Positions 32,284 through 40,406 of a DNA stretch of 45,727 nt are shown piece by piece. The position numbers and the translations under genes are program-made. The stretch covers positions 1 through 45,727 of the forward strand of contig MPMU01000010.1 in NCBI GenBank assembly GCA_002238665.1. Direction: 5' to 3'. The notes beneath the pieces are model-generated. The model had not been told where the DNA came from. It worked only from the letters and a program-made list of their open reading frames with translations, and did not search any database. Every line of letters starts with the position of its first letter. Position 1 is the stretch's first letter. The DNA is from Gammaproteobacteria bacterium bin55. Lineage in GTDB: Bacteria; Pseudomonadota; Gammaproteobacteria; Pseudomonadales; Azotimanducaceae.

Positions 32284-33310
32284 CGATTTCTTCGCGAAGT
32301 TGGCGTTCTAGCGAAGACAAGGTACGTTCCTCGCTCCTTTGAACGAGTGCTAATAAGAGAGTTAGGAACAGGCTTAAGGTCAAAGCAATAAGCGTGGTGT
32401 CAAAGGCGATGCCTAGCGGTGCGATAGCATTCCCGAGTTCGCTGGAAAGTCCAGCGAGTCCCGAATCCGAACCGATTAGACTGCGGATGCCATCGGCCGC
32501 CAGGGATATTCCGAGTACTGTTCCAATAAAGCCCAGGACCGGTACGGCCCAGCTGATGTATCGAGGGATCAAAAACGATTGTTCGTGACGGTTCCAAAGA
32601 TACGAGAGTCGATCATCAATCTTTTCTGCTTGATAAATCAGACTATGCACCCGGTCTACATTATTCTCTGCTTTGGTCTCTTCCTTATTCTGCCACTTAT
32701 CGACGACATTTCTCACGTATAGGGAGTTCCACCACTTCCCTATGAGAATCAAGATGCCCCAAAAGAACAGCAGAATCGTCACGGGGGGAATGATTCCCCT
32801 ATCCAAGAAACGCTTGGTTATCGATTGACTGGACTCCCATGCTGAATCAAGCCAATCCAGACCTAGTATGGCAGCCGTCGCCATGACCAAGGCCGTGAGT
32901 AAGGAAATATGCAACGCTGGCCCCGTGAGGAAATTTGCCAGCCAATCTAGTGTATCTAGGCGACTGGCACTGACTGTACTTAACCAGATTGTGGTGGCGT
33001 AGAGTCCAATTGCGGCGAACAGCAGAGGCAAGAATTGACCCGTACTTCCTGAATTTGGTTGCTGACTGATAATCTGCCAGGAAGGGATAGAAAAGGCCAA
33101 AGCGATGCCGACTAACGCCAGAAAACCGGCAATCGATAGTGCCGTGATAGTCAGGTTTGTGTTTTGAATCCCAAACTGGATGCCCGACAGTATCGCAATG
33201 ACCAAAACCGCAAGAATGATCCCCGGGATGAAGGAAAGACCAAAGACTAGTACTAGATTGACGACGACTAAGGCTAGTAATAACTGGTAGACGATTCCCG
33301 CTAGATTCAC
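32276..33310 (-). CDS. MotA/TolQ/ExbB-type proton channel with extra N-terminal membrane domain
   Basis: The C-terminal half of this 344-residue protein is the ExbB/TolQ/MotA channel core. A span at about 172-192 is followed by a cytoplasmic charged loop (195-245), then PVLGFIGTVLGISLAADGI (257-275) and a last span with PLGIAFDTTLIALTLSLFL (298-316). Thr264 in GTV and Thr305/Thr306 lie where ExbB has its proton-path threonines. The N-terminal 160 residues add about four more spans, much more than in ExbB or TolQ. It starts with GTG (33308-33310) and is the first gene of the overlapping five-gene operon. The gene order channel, two plug-type subunits, then periplasmic proteins resembles TolQR or AglRQS loci. 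Confidence 0.85.
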   Translation of the reverse strand: MNLAGIVYQLLLALVVVNLVLVFGLSFIPGIILAVLVIAILSGIQFGIQNTNLTITALSIAGFLALVGIALAFSIPSWQIISQQPNSGSTGQFLPLLFAAIGLYATTIWLSTVSASRLDTLDWLANFLTGPALHISLLTALVMATAAILGLDWLDSAWESSQSITKRFLDRGIIPPVTILLFFWGILILIGKWWNSLYVRNVVDKWQNKEETKAENNVDRVHSLIYQAEKIDDRLSYLWNRHEQSFLIPRYISWAVPVLGFIGTVLGISLAADGIRSLIGSDSGLAGLSSELGNAIAPLGIAFDTTLIALTLSLFLTLLLALVQRSEERTLSSLERQLREEIGG

Positions 33311-33529
33311 AAAATTCCCAAGATTCAGAAGGCGATTAGTTCAATGAGCATCTGTACTACTTGGACAGCAAATCTGATCGCACGTTGCGGGAATGCAATG
33401 TGCGAAAAGGACCTTATCTAAGAGTCGGTTGAGAAGCACAGAATAAGGATGTGCCATCCCTTGATTGAATGACTCGCTACAAGCGCAGTGCTCAGGAATG
33501 AAGTTTAGTGGGTGGCGGAAAATGTTTGA

Positions 33530-33964
33530 CTAATCAACTTTCCAATGGACCAACGTAAATGCTGGATCGGACTCGTTGTTGTGTTCAAACACGGCTGATA
33601 CCGGCGTACCGATGACCACTTCTTGGTGGGGATCCCCTATCAGATTGCCAACCATTCTTGCGTTACTCTGTTCTGGAAACTCGACCAGCACAATGATGTA
33701 CGGACCCTGATCCTTTAGCGCCGGGTGCACGGGGTGCCATACCCTTTCGTAACTATAGATGCGACCTTTAGGTTCGATTTCCTCAAATCTGAGGTTTGAA
33801 CTATTACAGGCGTGGCAAATCCATTCTGGACCCCACTGATAAGTTCCACAATCTTCGCAAACCTGAAGGACTAGCCTGTCATTAGCGATTGCGTCCCAAT
33901 AGGGTTTATCCAAGCCGTCGGCAGCAGGAACAGGAATAGGTAAACCTGGATTTAGATAACTCAT
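33530..33964 (-). CDS. DUF35 zinc-ribbon/OB-fold protein, partner of the thiolase-like enzyme
   Basis: The 144-residue protein has the DUF35 order. The N-terminal helix PYWDAIANDRLVLQVCEDCG leads to a rubredoxin-like zinc ribbon with Cys36-x2-Cys39 and Cys50-x2-Cys53, then the OB-fold acyl-CoA-binding part (GRIYSYERVWHPVHP, YIIVLVEF, MVGNLIG). DUF35 proteins form complexes with thiolase-like enzymes, for example ChsH2 with the aldolase Ltp2 in steroid side-chain breakdown. Its ATG overlaps the stop of the upstream thiolase-like gene by 4 bases, which supports a 1:1 complex. Confidence 0.93.
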   Translation of the reverse strand: MSYLNPGLPIPVPAADGLDKPYWDAIANDRLVLQVCEDCGTYQWGPEWICHACNSSNLRFEEIEPKGRIYSYERVWHPVHPALKDQGPYIIVLVEFPEQSNARMVGNLIGDPHQEVVIGTPVSAVFEHNNESDPAFTLVHWKVD

Positions 33965-35139
33965 AGGGTTGCTACGCTCCCGAAGATTGATGAACTGACC
34001 GGGGTAACCATCGGCCCTGAAGCGACTAACGCAACATCGGCATCAGGCACTTGATTTGTGGACTCTTCCCTTACTTGGCGAACGGCTTCAATGTTTAGAC
34101 CCAAACCGTGCATATAGCATTCCGCAAGATTGCCTCCACTTGTATTGGTAGGTAATTTCCCACTCGGTGCTATTAGGTTTTCCTTGACGAAAAACTCATT
34201 GCATTCGTCGGGTTCGCAAAATCCGTGTTCGACGACGCTCATGAGCACGCCGCCTGTGAAATTCTCATAAATCTGCGCAACGTTGACATCTGAAGGTTTT
34301 ACTTCTGCCATGTCATACAAGCGGGAACTCGTGGTTTTGAAAGTAGAGGTAGCATAATCGGGTGTATTGTGTGCGGATGCTCCAGCCCGGTAATGCGCGC
34401 CTGTCAGTGCACTCAAGATATACACAGGTTTGTGAGGAAAATCTTTGGCTCGCTCTGCATCGACAAGGAGCATAGCTGCTGCACCATCGTTTTCAAGACA
34501 GCAATCAAACAAATGGAAAGGTTCGACAATCCAACGTGATTCGTCGTATTTCTGCTCATCTAGCGGGCGCCCATGCATTACTGCCCTTGGATTGTTTTGA
34601 GCATGGTGGTAAGAGGCTAGTGAAATGGCTCGCAGCGCTTCTTGCTTGACTCCATGATCATGCATGAATCGATTTACTTTCATCGCAAAAGATTGAGCGG
34701 GGGACATGAGTCCATATGGGACGGTATATGCACCAGCCCCAGACACGACATTGCTACGCGGTCCCTGACCAAAGCGACCGAACTGGCCTTGTGCCAGCGC
34801 ACGAAACACGATCACACTTTCTGCCATACCAGTTGCTATCGCGGCGGCTGCATTTGCGATCGCGCCAGACCCGCCACCGCCACCGCCACCCCACTGCATA
34901 TTGGAGAAGCGAAGTTCCTTGCACCCTAATGCGTTAGCGAGCTTGGAAGGGTCGTTTCGGTCATTGGAGAAAGACGCAAAACCGTCGATGTCTTTGGTCG
35001 AAAATTGAGCGTCTTTACAAGCATTTATAACGGCATCTAGCGCCAGCTTGAATTCGGCATCTGGTGATTGACCTCTTTTGTAGTAGGGAGTCTCTCCAAC
35101 CCCTACAACGGCAACCTTTCCACGAATGGTTCGTGACAT
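33961..35139 (-). CDS. Thiolase-like protein of the SCP-x/Ltp2/DitF aldolase type
   Basis: The 392-residue protein has the thiolase fold pattern but lacks the nucleophilic Cys. The equivalent segment is a run of seven glycines (84-90) before SGAIANAAAAIATGMAES. The C-terminal block reads NTSGGNLAECYMHGLGLNIE followed by AVRQVREES, close to the NT-x-GG-x-x-x-EAYxHG-x-x-x-x-x-EAVRQLRG of Ltp2/DitF, where a Tyr replaces the thiolase GHP His region. Such proteins act with DUF35 partners as retro-aldolases on branched acyl-CoAs (steroid or diterpenoid side chains). Start at ATG 35139 follows AAGGA at 9 bases; a longer frame exists but adds 31 unlikely residues. It sits 61 bases after a GST gene on the same strand. 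Confidence 0.88.
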   Translation of the reverse strand: MSRTIRGKVAVVGVGETPYYKRGQSPDAEFKLALDAVINACKDAQFSTKDIDGFASFSNDRNDPSKLANALGCKELRFSNMQWGGGGGGGSGAIANAAAAIATGMAESVIVFRALAQGQFGRFGQGPRSNVVSGAGAYTVPYGLMSPAQSFAMKVNRFMHDHGVKQEALRAISLASYHHAQNNPRAVMHGRPLDEQKYDESRWIVEPFHLFDCCLENDGAAAMLLVDAERAKDFPHKPVYILSALTGAHYRAGASAHNTPDYATSTFKTTSSRLYDMAEVKPSDVNVAQIYENFTGGVLMSVVEHGFCEPDECNEFFVKENLIAPSGKLPTNTSGGNLAECYMHGLGLNIEAVRQVREESTNQVPDADVALVASGPMVTPVSSSIFGSVATL

Positions 35140-35200
35140 GCATGTGATCCTTATTTTGTAAGCGGAATAGTATATGGATTTGGCAGTGATGGGAAGCCAC

Positions 35201-35839
35201 TTAGTCGGCCGAAGGGAAATTCCTCGATTCAACTTGTGAAACTATTGGCATAGATTCGACCTTTTCTGCAATCGAGAAGATGCTCGGACAATTGCTCTTG
35301 AACCAATCCTTCCCAGGTCGCCAGTACGACATCATCCAGAGATACAGATCAATGGCACAAACTTCATTACCTAAAAAGAACGGTGTGGTGGCTTCTGGTT
35401 CTAGATGCTCGTATAGCGTTTTGCGATGCTTATCTGTGCCAGCTCGCAACAGTTCCGCAGCTTTCTGGTCATGGTCTACCCATCGCATTGGCTTGTCGCC
35501 GTATGTGAAGGTTGGATACACGGCTCCATTAAGGAACATAAACCACCTTAGGAATTTCACATAGTAGCTTTGATCGGGTGAACGAATCAGACCAACACTT
35601 GGATTTTGACTATGAATCCAGTGCAAGATAGCGCTACTTTCAGTCAGAATTTCCCCAGACGGTAGTACTAGCGTTGGAATCTGTCCAAGGGGGTTAAGGC
35701 TTTGTAGTGGCTTTCTTCCCCAGCCCACATCGTCCCATGTGAGATCTCGGCAGTCAATCTCAATTTCAGCCAAAGCGAATCCCGCCTCACAGATCATTGC
35801 GCCGGACCCGGGCACGCCGTATAAAACTGGTCTAGTCAT
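35201..35839 (-). CDS. Glutathione S-transferase family protein
   Basis: The 212-residue protein has the two-domain GST layout. The thioredoxin-like N-terminal domain shows VLYGVPGSGAMICEAGFALA, then LNPLGQIPTLVLPSGEILTE and SSAILHWI, where NPxGxIPxL and ES-xAIL form the glutathione site. The C-terminal all-helical domain (about 90-212) has FFLGNEVCAIDLYLWMMSYW, with the N-capping-box Asp in AIDLYLW. The usual catalytic Ser/Cys/Tyr is probably Ser12 in VPGSGA, consistent with a bacterial zeta/beta-like class. Function may be conjugation or isomerisation; its place beside an acyl-CoA aldolase pair suggests a catabolic role. Confidence 0.93.
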   Translation of the reverse strand: MTRPVLYGVPGSGAMICEAGFALAEIEIDCRDLTWDDVGWGRKPLQSLNPLGQIPTLVLPSGEILTESSAILHWIHSQNPSVGLIRSPDQSYYVKFLRWFMFLNGAVYPTFTYGDKPMRWVDHDQKAAELLRAGTDKHRKTLYEHLEPEATTPFFLGNEVCAIDLYLWMMSYWRPGKDWFKSNCPSIFSIAEKVESMPIVSQVESRNFPSAD

Positions 35840-36014
35840 TGTTTTATCTCACTACTTGGAAAAGTGCGGACAATTAAGGTTGCACAAGGAATGCAACTTG
35901 TGTCTAATTCGTAGAACAAAGATAGACAAGATTCTGACATCAAGCTAGATCTGGAATTAAAAATACGCACAATGGAATAGGTTGCTGTGCAGAAGCATTA
36001 TCGGAGGAATTGGA

Positions 36015-37100
36015 ATGAGACCAAACCAAAGCACATTTGATTGGGAAAAAGCGGAACACTTTGCGCGGAGGACAGCCCAACAGGTCGCTGCCGCGATGAA
36101 CGTCAATCTATCCCACCTTGGCGATCAACTTGGGCTCTATCAGCACATTCGAGAGTTGGGCGCAGTAACCAGCGATCAATTAGCGGAGCACACAGGGCTT
36201 CATGAGCGCTGGATTCGCGAGTGGCTACGACACCAAGCCTGTAACTCGCAATTGGATTACCATCCGGACGAAGACAAGTTCTCTATTTCCGAAGAAGCAG
36301 CCGCGGTACTGTGTGACTCAGATCATCCGCTTTATTTTGCGGGTGGACTGGAAGCTGTGGCGGCCACAAGAGTGGTCACACAGAAATTACCCGAAATTTT
36401 CAAGTCCGGTATTGGCTTTAGCTACGATGATCATGGTGGGGCTTGTGCGTGTGGTGTTGAGCGCATGAATAACTACGTGCCTAGATTTGTGCTTGTACCG
36501 CAAATATTGCCTGAAATATCAGGATTGGTCGAGAAACTTGAGCAGGGGATCACCGTTGCAGATGTTGGTTGTGGCTCTGGTATTGCGCTCCTACATATGG
36601 CCGAAGCGTTTCCGAATTCGAGCTTCTTGGGTTACGACATCTCTCGTCATGCTCTCAAACGTGCCAGAGCAAAGGCGGCAGAGAGTGGATTAGAGAATGC
36701 CCAGATCATAGATGTCAAGGACTCGCCGCTACCGCGTGATCATTCAATTGACTTCATCTCTACCTTTGATGTGGTACACGACGTACCGTTTCCTGATCAA
36801 TTGATCGACGACATTTACCAGTCGTTGAAACCCGATGGTATTTGGCTCTGCTCAGACATACGTTCTTTCCCAACCTTCAAGCAGAATCTGGAAGAGTTGC
36901 CTCACGCCGCCATAATGTACGGATTTTCGCTACACGTTTGTATGTCTTCCGCGTTGTCTGAAGAAGGCGGCGCTGGTTTGGGCACGCTCGGATTCAATAT
37001 CGAAGTAGCTAAAGAGATGGCGAGTCAAGCCGGATTTAAATCATTCCAGAAACTTGACTATGAAAATCCCGTGAACAACTACTACGAAATCCGACCTTAA
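36015..37100 (+). CDS. Class I SAM-dependent methyltransferase with N-terminal winged-helix domain
   Basis: The 361-residue protein begins with a helical/winged-helix segment (HLGDQLGLYQHIRELGAV, SDQLAEHTGLHERWIREWLR) as seen in Rv2258c-type and O-methyltransferase-like enzymes. The Rossmann methyltransferase core follows from about 180: motif I is VADVGCGSGIALLHMAEAFP, then FLGYDISRHALKRA, and the DVVHDVPFPDQLIDDIYQSL region with LKPDGIWL. The substrate is not known. The start ATG was chosen because GGAGGA ends 6 bases upstream; a longer frame begins 33 bases earlier. It is convergent with ileS (16 bases apart), and a 7-bp hairpin (37091-37097 with 37103-37109) covers its stop codon. Confidence 0.9.
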   Translation: MRPNQSTFDWEKAEHFARRTAQQVAAAMNVNLSHLGDQLGLYQHIRELGAVTSDQLAEHTGLHERWIREWLRHQACNSQLDYHPDEDKFSISEEAAAVLCDSDHPLYFAGGLEAVAATRVVTQKLPEIFKSGIGFSYDDHGGACACGVERMNNYVPRFVLVPQILPEISGLVEKLEQGITVADVGCGSGIALLHMAEAFPNSSFLGYDISRHALKRARAKAAESGLENAQIIDVKDSPLPRDHSIDFISTFDVVHDVPFPDQLIDDIYQSLKPDGIWLCSDIRSFPTFKQNLEELPHAAIMYGFSLHVCMSSALSEEGGAGLGTLGFNIEVAKEMASQAGFKSFQKLDYENPVNNYYEIRP

Positions 37101-37109
37101 TCAGGTCGG
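37091..37109. terminator. Short hairpin between convergent methyltransferase and ileS genes
   Basis: A perfect 7-bp GC-rich stem (37091-37097 with 37103-37109) with a 5-base loop contains the methyltransferase stop codon. It lies between two converging genes only 16 bases apart. No T-run follows on either strand, so termination strength is uncertain. Confidence 0.35.
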
Positions 37110-37116
37110 CAGAATA

Positions 37117-40100
37117 TCAACTTGAGGCAACGCGCTGAAGATCAAAGTTGAGCTCTTCTACTCCGAAGATCTCTTTAAACTCAGATGCCGGCGCGTGACT
37201 GACTTTGATCGCAAGTACTTCTCGCTTAATGTAATTGGTATGCGCCTGCACGGCAGACTTCACTTCCTTTGAACCATCGTACGTCAGGCTGATTCGGTCA
37301 GATACATTGAAGCCTTTCGATTTCCGAGCGGTCTGAATTCTGCGGATGATTTCTCGAGCAAGACCTTCTTGCTTGAGTTCGTCTGTGACGGTACAGTCAA
37401 GCTCTATCGTTATCCGCCCATTGGTAATCACACTCGAGTCTTTTTTGACTTCTCTCAGAATTTGCAAGTCTTCACCTGCGAAGACTTCGCCTTCTAACGA
37501 AATGGCACCTGATGTCTGAAATTCATCTAGCTGGTCCGGCGAGAGGTTTTTAATCATTTGCTGGAAATGACCCATGCGTTTACCCAACCGTTTACCCAAG
37601 ACTGGGAAATTCGGTTTGGCATATTGGGTGATGTACGCACCTTCTTCGTGATCCGTCTGTAGCTTCTTTACATTCAATTCGAGCTTGATGTAATTTTCAA
37701 AGGACGCAATATCTTTCAGCAGATCAAAATTACGGTGAATGACTTTGAGCGATCGCAGTGGCGTGCGAATGTTGATGTTGGTCTCTTCGCGCTTGCGTCT
37801 ACCAAGTAGAACGATTTGTTGCATCCACGCAACCGATGCTTCCAGCTTTGGATCTGCCAGCTCTTCCTGATACTGCGGGAAACGACAATAATGGACTGAA
37901 TCTTCGCCCACGGGGTCTGGGTGTAATGCCTGCAACTGTAGATACGAATGGTCGGCCATAAAAGGTGCCACTGGGGCCATAACCATCGAAAATTCCTCTA
38001 GGACGTGATAGAGCGTGGAGAATGCCGCATTCTTGTCCTTTGACATGCCTTCACTCCAGAATCTCGCTCGATTTAGGCGGATATACCAGTTGGTCAGGTC
38101 CGCGATGAAGTCGAATAGATTAGGTACCACGTTATAGAGACGGTACGCGTCGAGCTCTTCAGAGATGAGAGATTTCAGTGTTTGGAGCTTGGAAAGAAGC
38201 CAGCGATCCAGAATATTTTCACTTTCAAAATCGAGCTTAGCAGGTGTCCAGTTATCTGCTTTTGCATAAATTTGCAGAAAGGACAAGGCACTGTTCCAAG
38301 GCAATAAGACCCTTCTGACCATCGCCTCAACACCTAGGTCGTCAAAGCGTTGTTCTTCGCCTCGCATCAAGCTGGAGTTGACTAAGTAAAGCCGTAGGGC
38401 ATCCGCACCATACTTGTCGATCAGGATCTCTGGATCTGTGTAGTTGCCCAGACTTTTCGACATCTTCTTTCCGTCGCTGGCGAGGATCATGCCGTTGACG
38501 ATCACATTCTTAAATGCTGGTTGACCAAACAGAGCAGTCGACAAGACCATCAGTGTGTAAAACCAACCACGTGTTTGGTCGACTCCTTCAGCAATAAACT
38601 GGGCTGGGAAGCCATCGTGAAATGTTTCCTGATTCTCAAATGGATAGTGTTTTTGTGCGTACGGCATTGAACCGGACTCGAACCAACAATCAAGGACTTC
38701 GAATACGCGTTTGTATGTACCGGCTTCACCGTCCAATTCAAATGTGAGTTCGTCGACGTGCTCCCGATGAAGATCCTCCGGTCTCATGCCGGTGTACTTT
38801 TCAAGTTCATCACGAGAGCCTATACAAACTGCCTTGCCACTCACCTCGTTGACCCAGATGGGTAGTGGTGTACCCCAGACTCGATTACGTGAAATCGCCC
38901 AGTCAGAAGCGTTTTTCAACCAGTTACCGAATCGGCCATCTTTGATGTGGTTGGGTACCCATCTCACTTCTTGGTTGGTCTTAACCAACAGATCGCGGAA
39001 ATTTGTGACGGATACAAACCAAGAGGGTACCGCCCGATAGATCAGGGGAGTGTCAGATCGATAACAGTACGGGTAGTTGTGTTGGATTGTGGACTGATCG
39101 AGTAGGACATTCTTGTTCTTAAGCCATTGAATAATGGCCCGGTCTGCATCTTTTACATATTGGTCGGCAAAGTCCGTCACTTCTTTGGTGAACTTACCAT
39201 CCATGGTGACCGGGCATACGAACGCCGAAATGTCATTGGCTTGGGCGATGCGGTAGTCATCTTCGCCGAATGCTGGAGCTTGGTGAACAATACCGGTGCC
39301 TTCGTCCGTTGTGACATAGTCATCGGCGACGACTTTAAAGGCACCGTTAGCGCGTTCGTGCTCAAAGTATGGAAATAACGGCTCATAGGTCTTTCCAACC
39401 AAATCACTTCCGCGACAGCTACCTGCAACCTCTAGGTCGAATATGTCTGAGTAGTAACTGAGCCTTTCCTGTGCACAGTAAAAGAAGATATTCGTCTCGG
39501 TATCGCGCACTCTCGCGTATTCAATGTCTGAACCCACACACAATCCGAGATTAGAAGGCAGTGTCCATGGAGTGGTGGTCCAAGCAGACATATATGCGTT
39601 TTCTTCACGTAGCTTGAACAGTACGGTGATTGCCGGATCCTGTACGTCTTGATAATTGGACGTCGCTTCAAAATTTGAGAGTGGCGTCTCTAATGCGGTG
39701 GAAACCGGCATGACTTTATTGCCACGATAGATGAGCCCCTTTTCCCAAAGTTGCTTGACGACCCACCACACGGATTCCATATACCATACATCCATGGTCT
39801 TGTAGTCATTGTCAAAATCAACCCAGCGACCGAGACGGGTGATGATGCTGCGCCATTGGGAGACGTATCGATCGACGATACCTCGACATTCGTTGTTGTA
39901 ACCTGCGACTCCGAGCTTCTCCAGCGCTTCCTGTGCGGTCATGCCCAGTTGCTTGTCAATCTCGTGTTCGATCGGTAGTCCGTGGCAATCCCAGCCGAAT
40001 CGACGTTCGACGTGATGACCTCGCATGGTCCAATAACGTGGCACTACATCCTTGATCACAGATGCTAGAAGATTGCCGAAATGAGGGAGCCCTGTTGCAA

Positions 40101-40251
40101 ACGGTGGACCGTCGTAGAAGACGTAAGGTGGCTGGTTATCACTCTTTTTAAGTGATTGCTTAAATGCTTCTAGCTCTTCCCAACGGCTAATCAGCCGTCG
40201 TTCCATCTCAGGAAATGAGAAGGAATCGGGGGACTGATGTTTTTCTTCCAT
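37117..40251 (-). CDS. ileS: Isoleucyl-tRNA synthetase, eukaryotic-type (IleRS2)
   Basis: The 1044-residue class I enzyme charges tRNA-Ile. The N-terminal YVFYDGPPFATGLPHFGNLL with signature HFGN (57-60), RFGWDCHGLPIEHEID, the WTTTPWTLPSNL editing domain and the KMSKS loop in SDGKKMSKSLGN (near 595-599) are all present. The GLPHxGN signature, the CHGLPIE block and the long C-terminal domain mark it as the IleRS2 type shared with eukaryotes. Known bacterial IleRS2 enzymes resist mupirocin. The signature is HxGN rather than HxGH. It is not next to ribF or lspA, the usual neighbours of ileS1. Start ATG lacks a strong ribosome site. Confidence 0.97.
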   Translation of the reverse strand: MEEKHQSPDSFSFPEMERRLISRWEELEAFKQSLKKSDNQPPYVFYDGPPFATGLPHFGNLLASVIKDVVPRYWTMRGHHVERRFGWDCHGLPIEHEIDKQLGMTAQEALEKLGVAGYNNECRGIVDRYVSQWRSIITRLGRWVDFDNDYKTMDVWYMESVWWVVKQLWEKGLIYRGNKVMPVSTALETPLSNFEATSNYQDVQDPAITVLFKLREENAYMSAWTTTPWTLPSNLGLCVGSDIEYARVRDTETNIFFYCAQERLSYYSDIFDLEVAGSCRGSDLVGKTYEPLFPYFEHERANGAFKVVADDYVTTDEGTGIVHQAPAFGEDDYRIAQANDISAFVCPVTMDGKFTKEVTDFADQYVKDADRAIIQWLKNKNVLLDQSTIQHNYPYCYRSDTPLIYRAVPSWFVSVTNFRDLLVKTNQEVRWVPNHIKDGRFGNWLKNASDWAISRNRVWGTPLPIWVNEVSGKAVCIGSRDELEKYTGMRPEDLHREHVDELTFELDGEAGTYKRVFEVLDCWFESGSMPYAQKHYPFENQETFHDGFPAQFIAEGVDQTRGWFYTLMVLSTALFGQPAFKNVIVNGMILASDGKKMSKSLGNYTDPEILIDKYGADALRLYLVNSSLMRGEEQRFDDLGVEAMVRRVLLPWNSALSFLQIYAKADNWTPAKLDFESENILDRWLLSKLQTLKSLISEELDAYRLYNVVPNLFDFIADLTNWYIRLNRARFWSEGMSKDKNAAFSTLYHVLEEFSMVMAPVAPFMADHSYLQLQALHPDPVGEDSVHYCRFPQYQEELADPKLEASVAWMQQIVLLGRRKREETNINIRTPLRSLKVIHRNFDLLKDIASFENYIKLELNVKKLQTDHEEGAYITQYAKPNFPVLGKRLGKRMGHFQQMIKNLSPDQLDEFQTSGAISLEGEVFAGEDLQILREVKKDSSVITNGRITIELDCTVTDELKQEGLAREIIRRIQTARKSKGFNVSDRISLTYDGSKEVKSAVQAHTNYIKREVLAIKVSHAPASEFKEIFGVEELNFDLQRVASS

Positions 40252-40406
40252 AATAGTTTTCTAGCCGGGGACGACCCGGAACAGGATTGGGGGTTGAGGG
40301 CTGCTGAATTTTAATATGCCAGCCGTCTCAGGATTGTCTTGTTCCTGAGCGAATCTTTGACGCAGGAAGTTCCCAAAAAGTTCACGAGATTGAAAGAGGT
40401 CAATGC

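Noticed and set aside
28491-33310. A Zorya-type anti-phage system, suggested by the MotA-like and MotB-like genes.
   Set aside because: Zorya needs ZorB with an OmpA-type peptidoglycan-binding domain and ZorC/ZorD or ZorE effectors (helicase or nuclease). None are present; the partners are periplasmic proteins.
40261-40406. A T-box or other leader riboswitch before ileS.
   Set aside because: Only a 5-bp stem is seen, with no T-box sequence, and T-boxes are largely restricted to Gram-positive bacteria.
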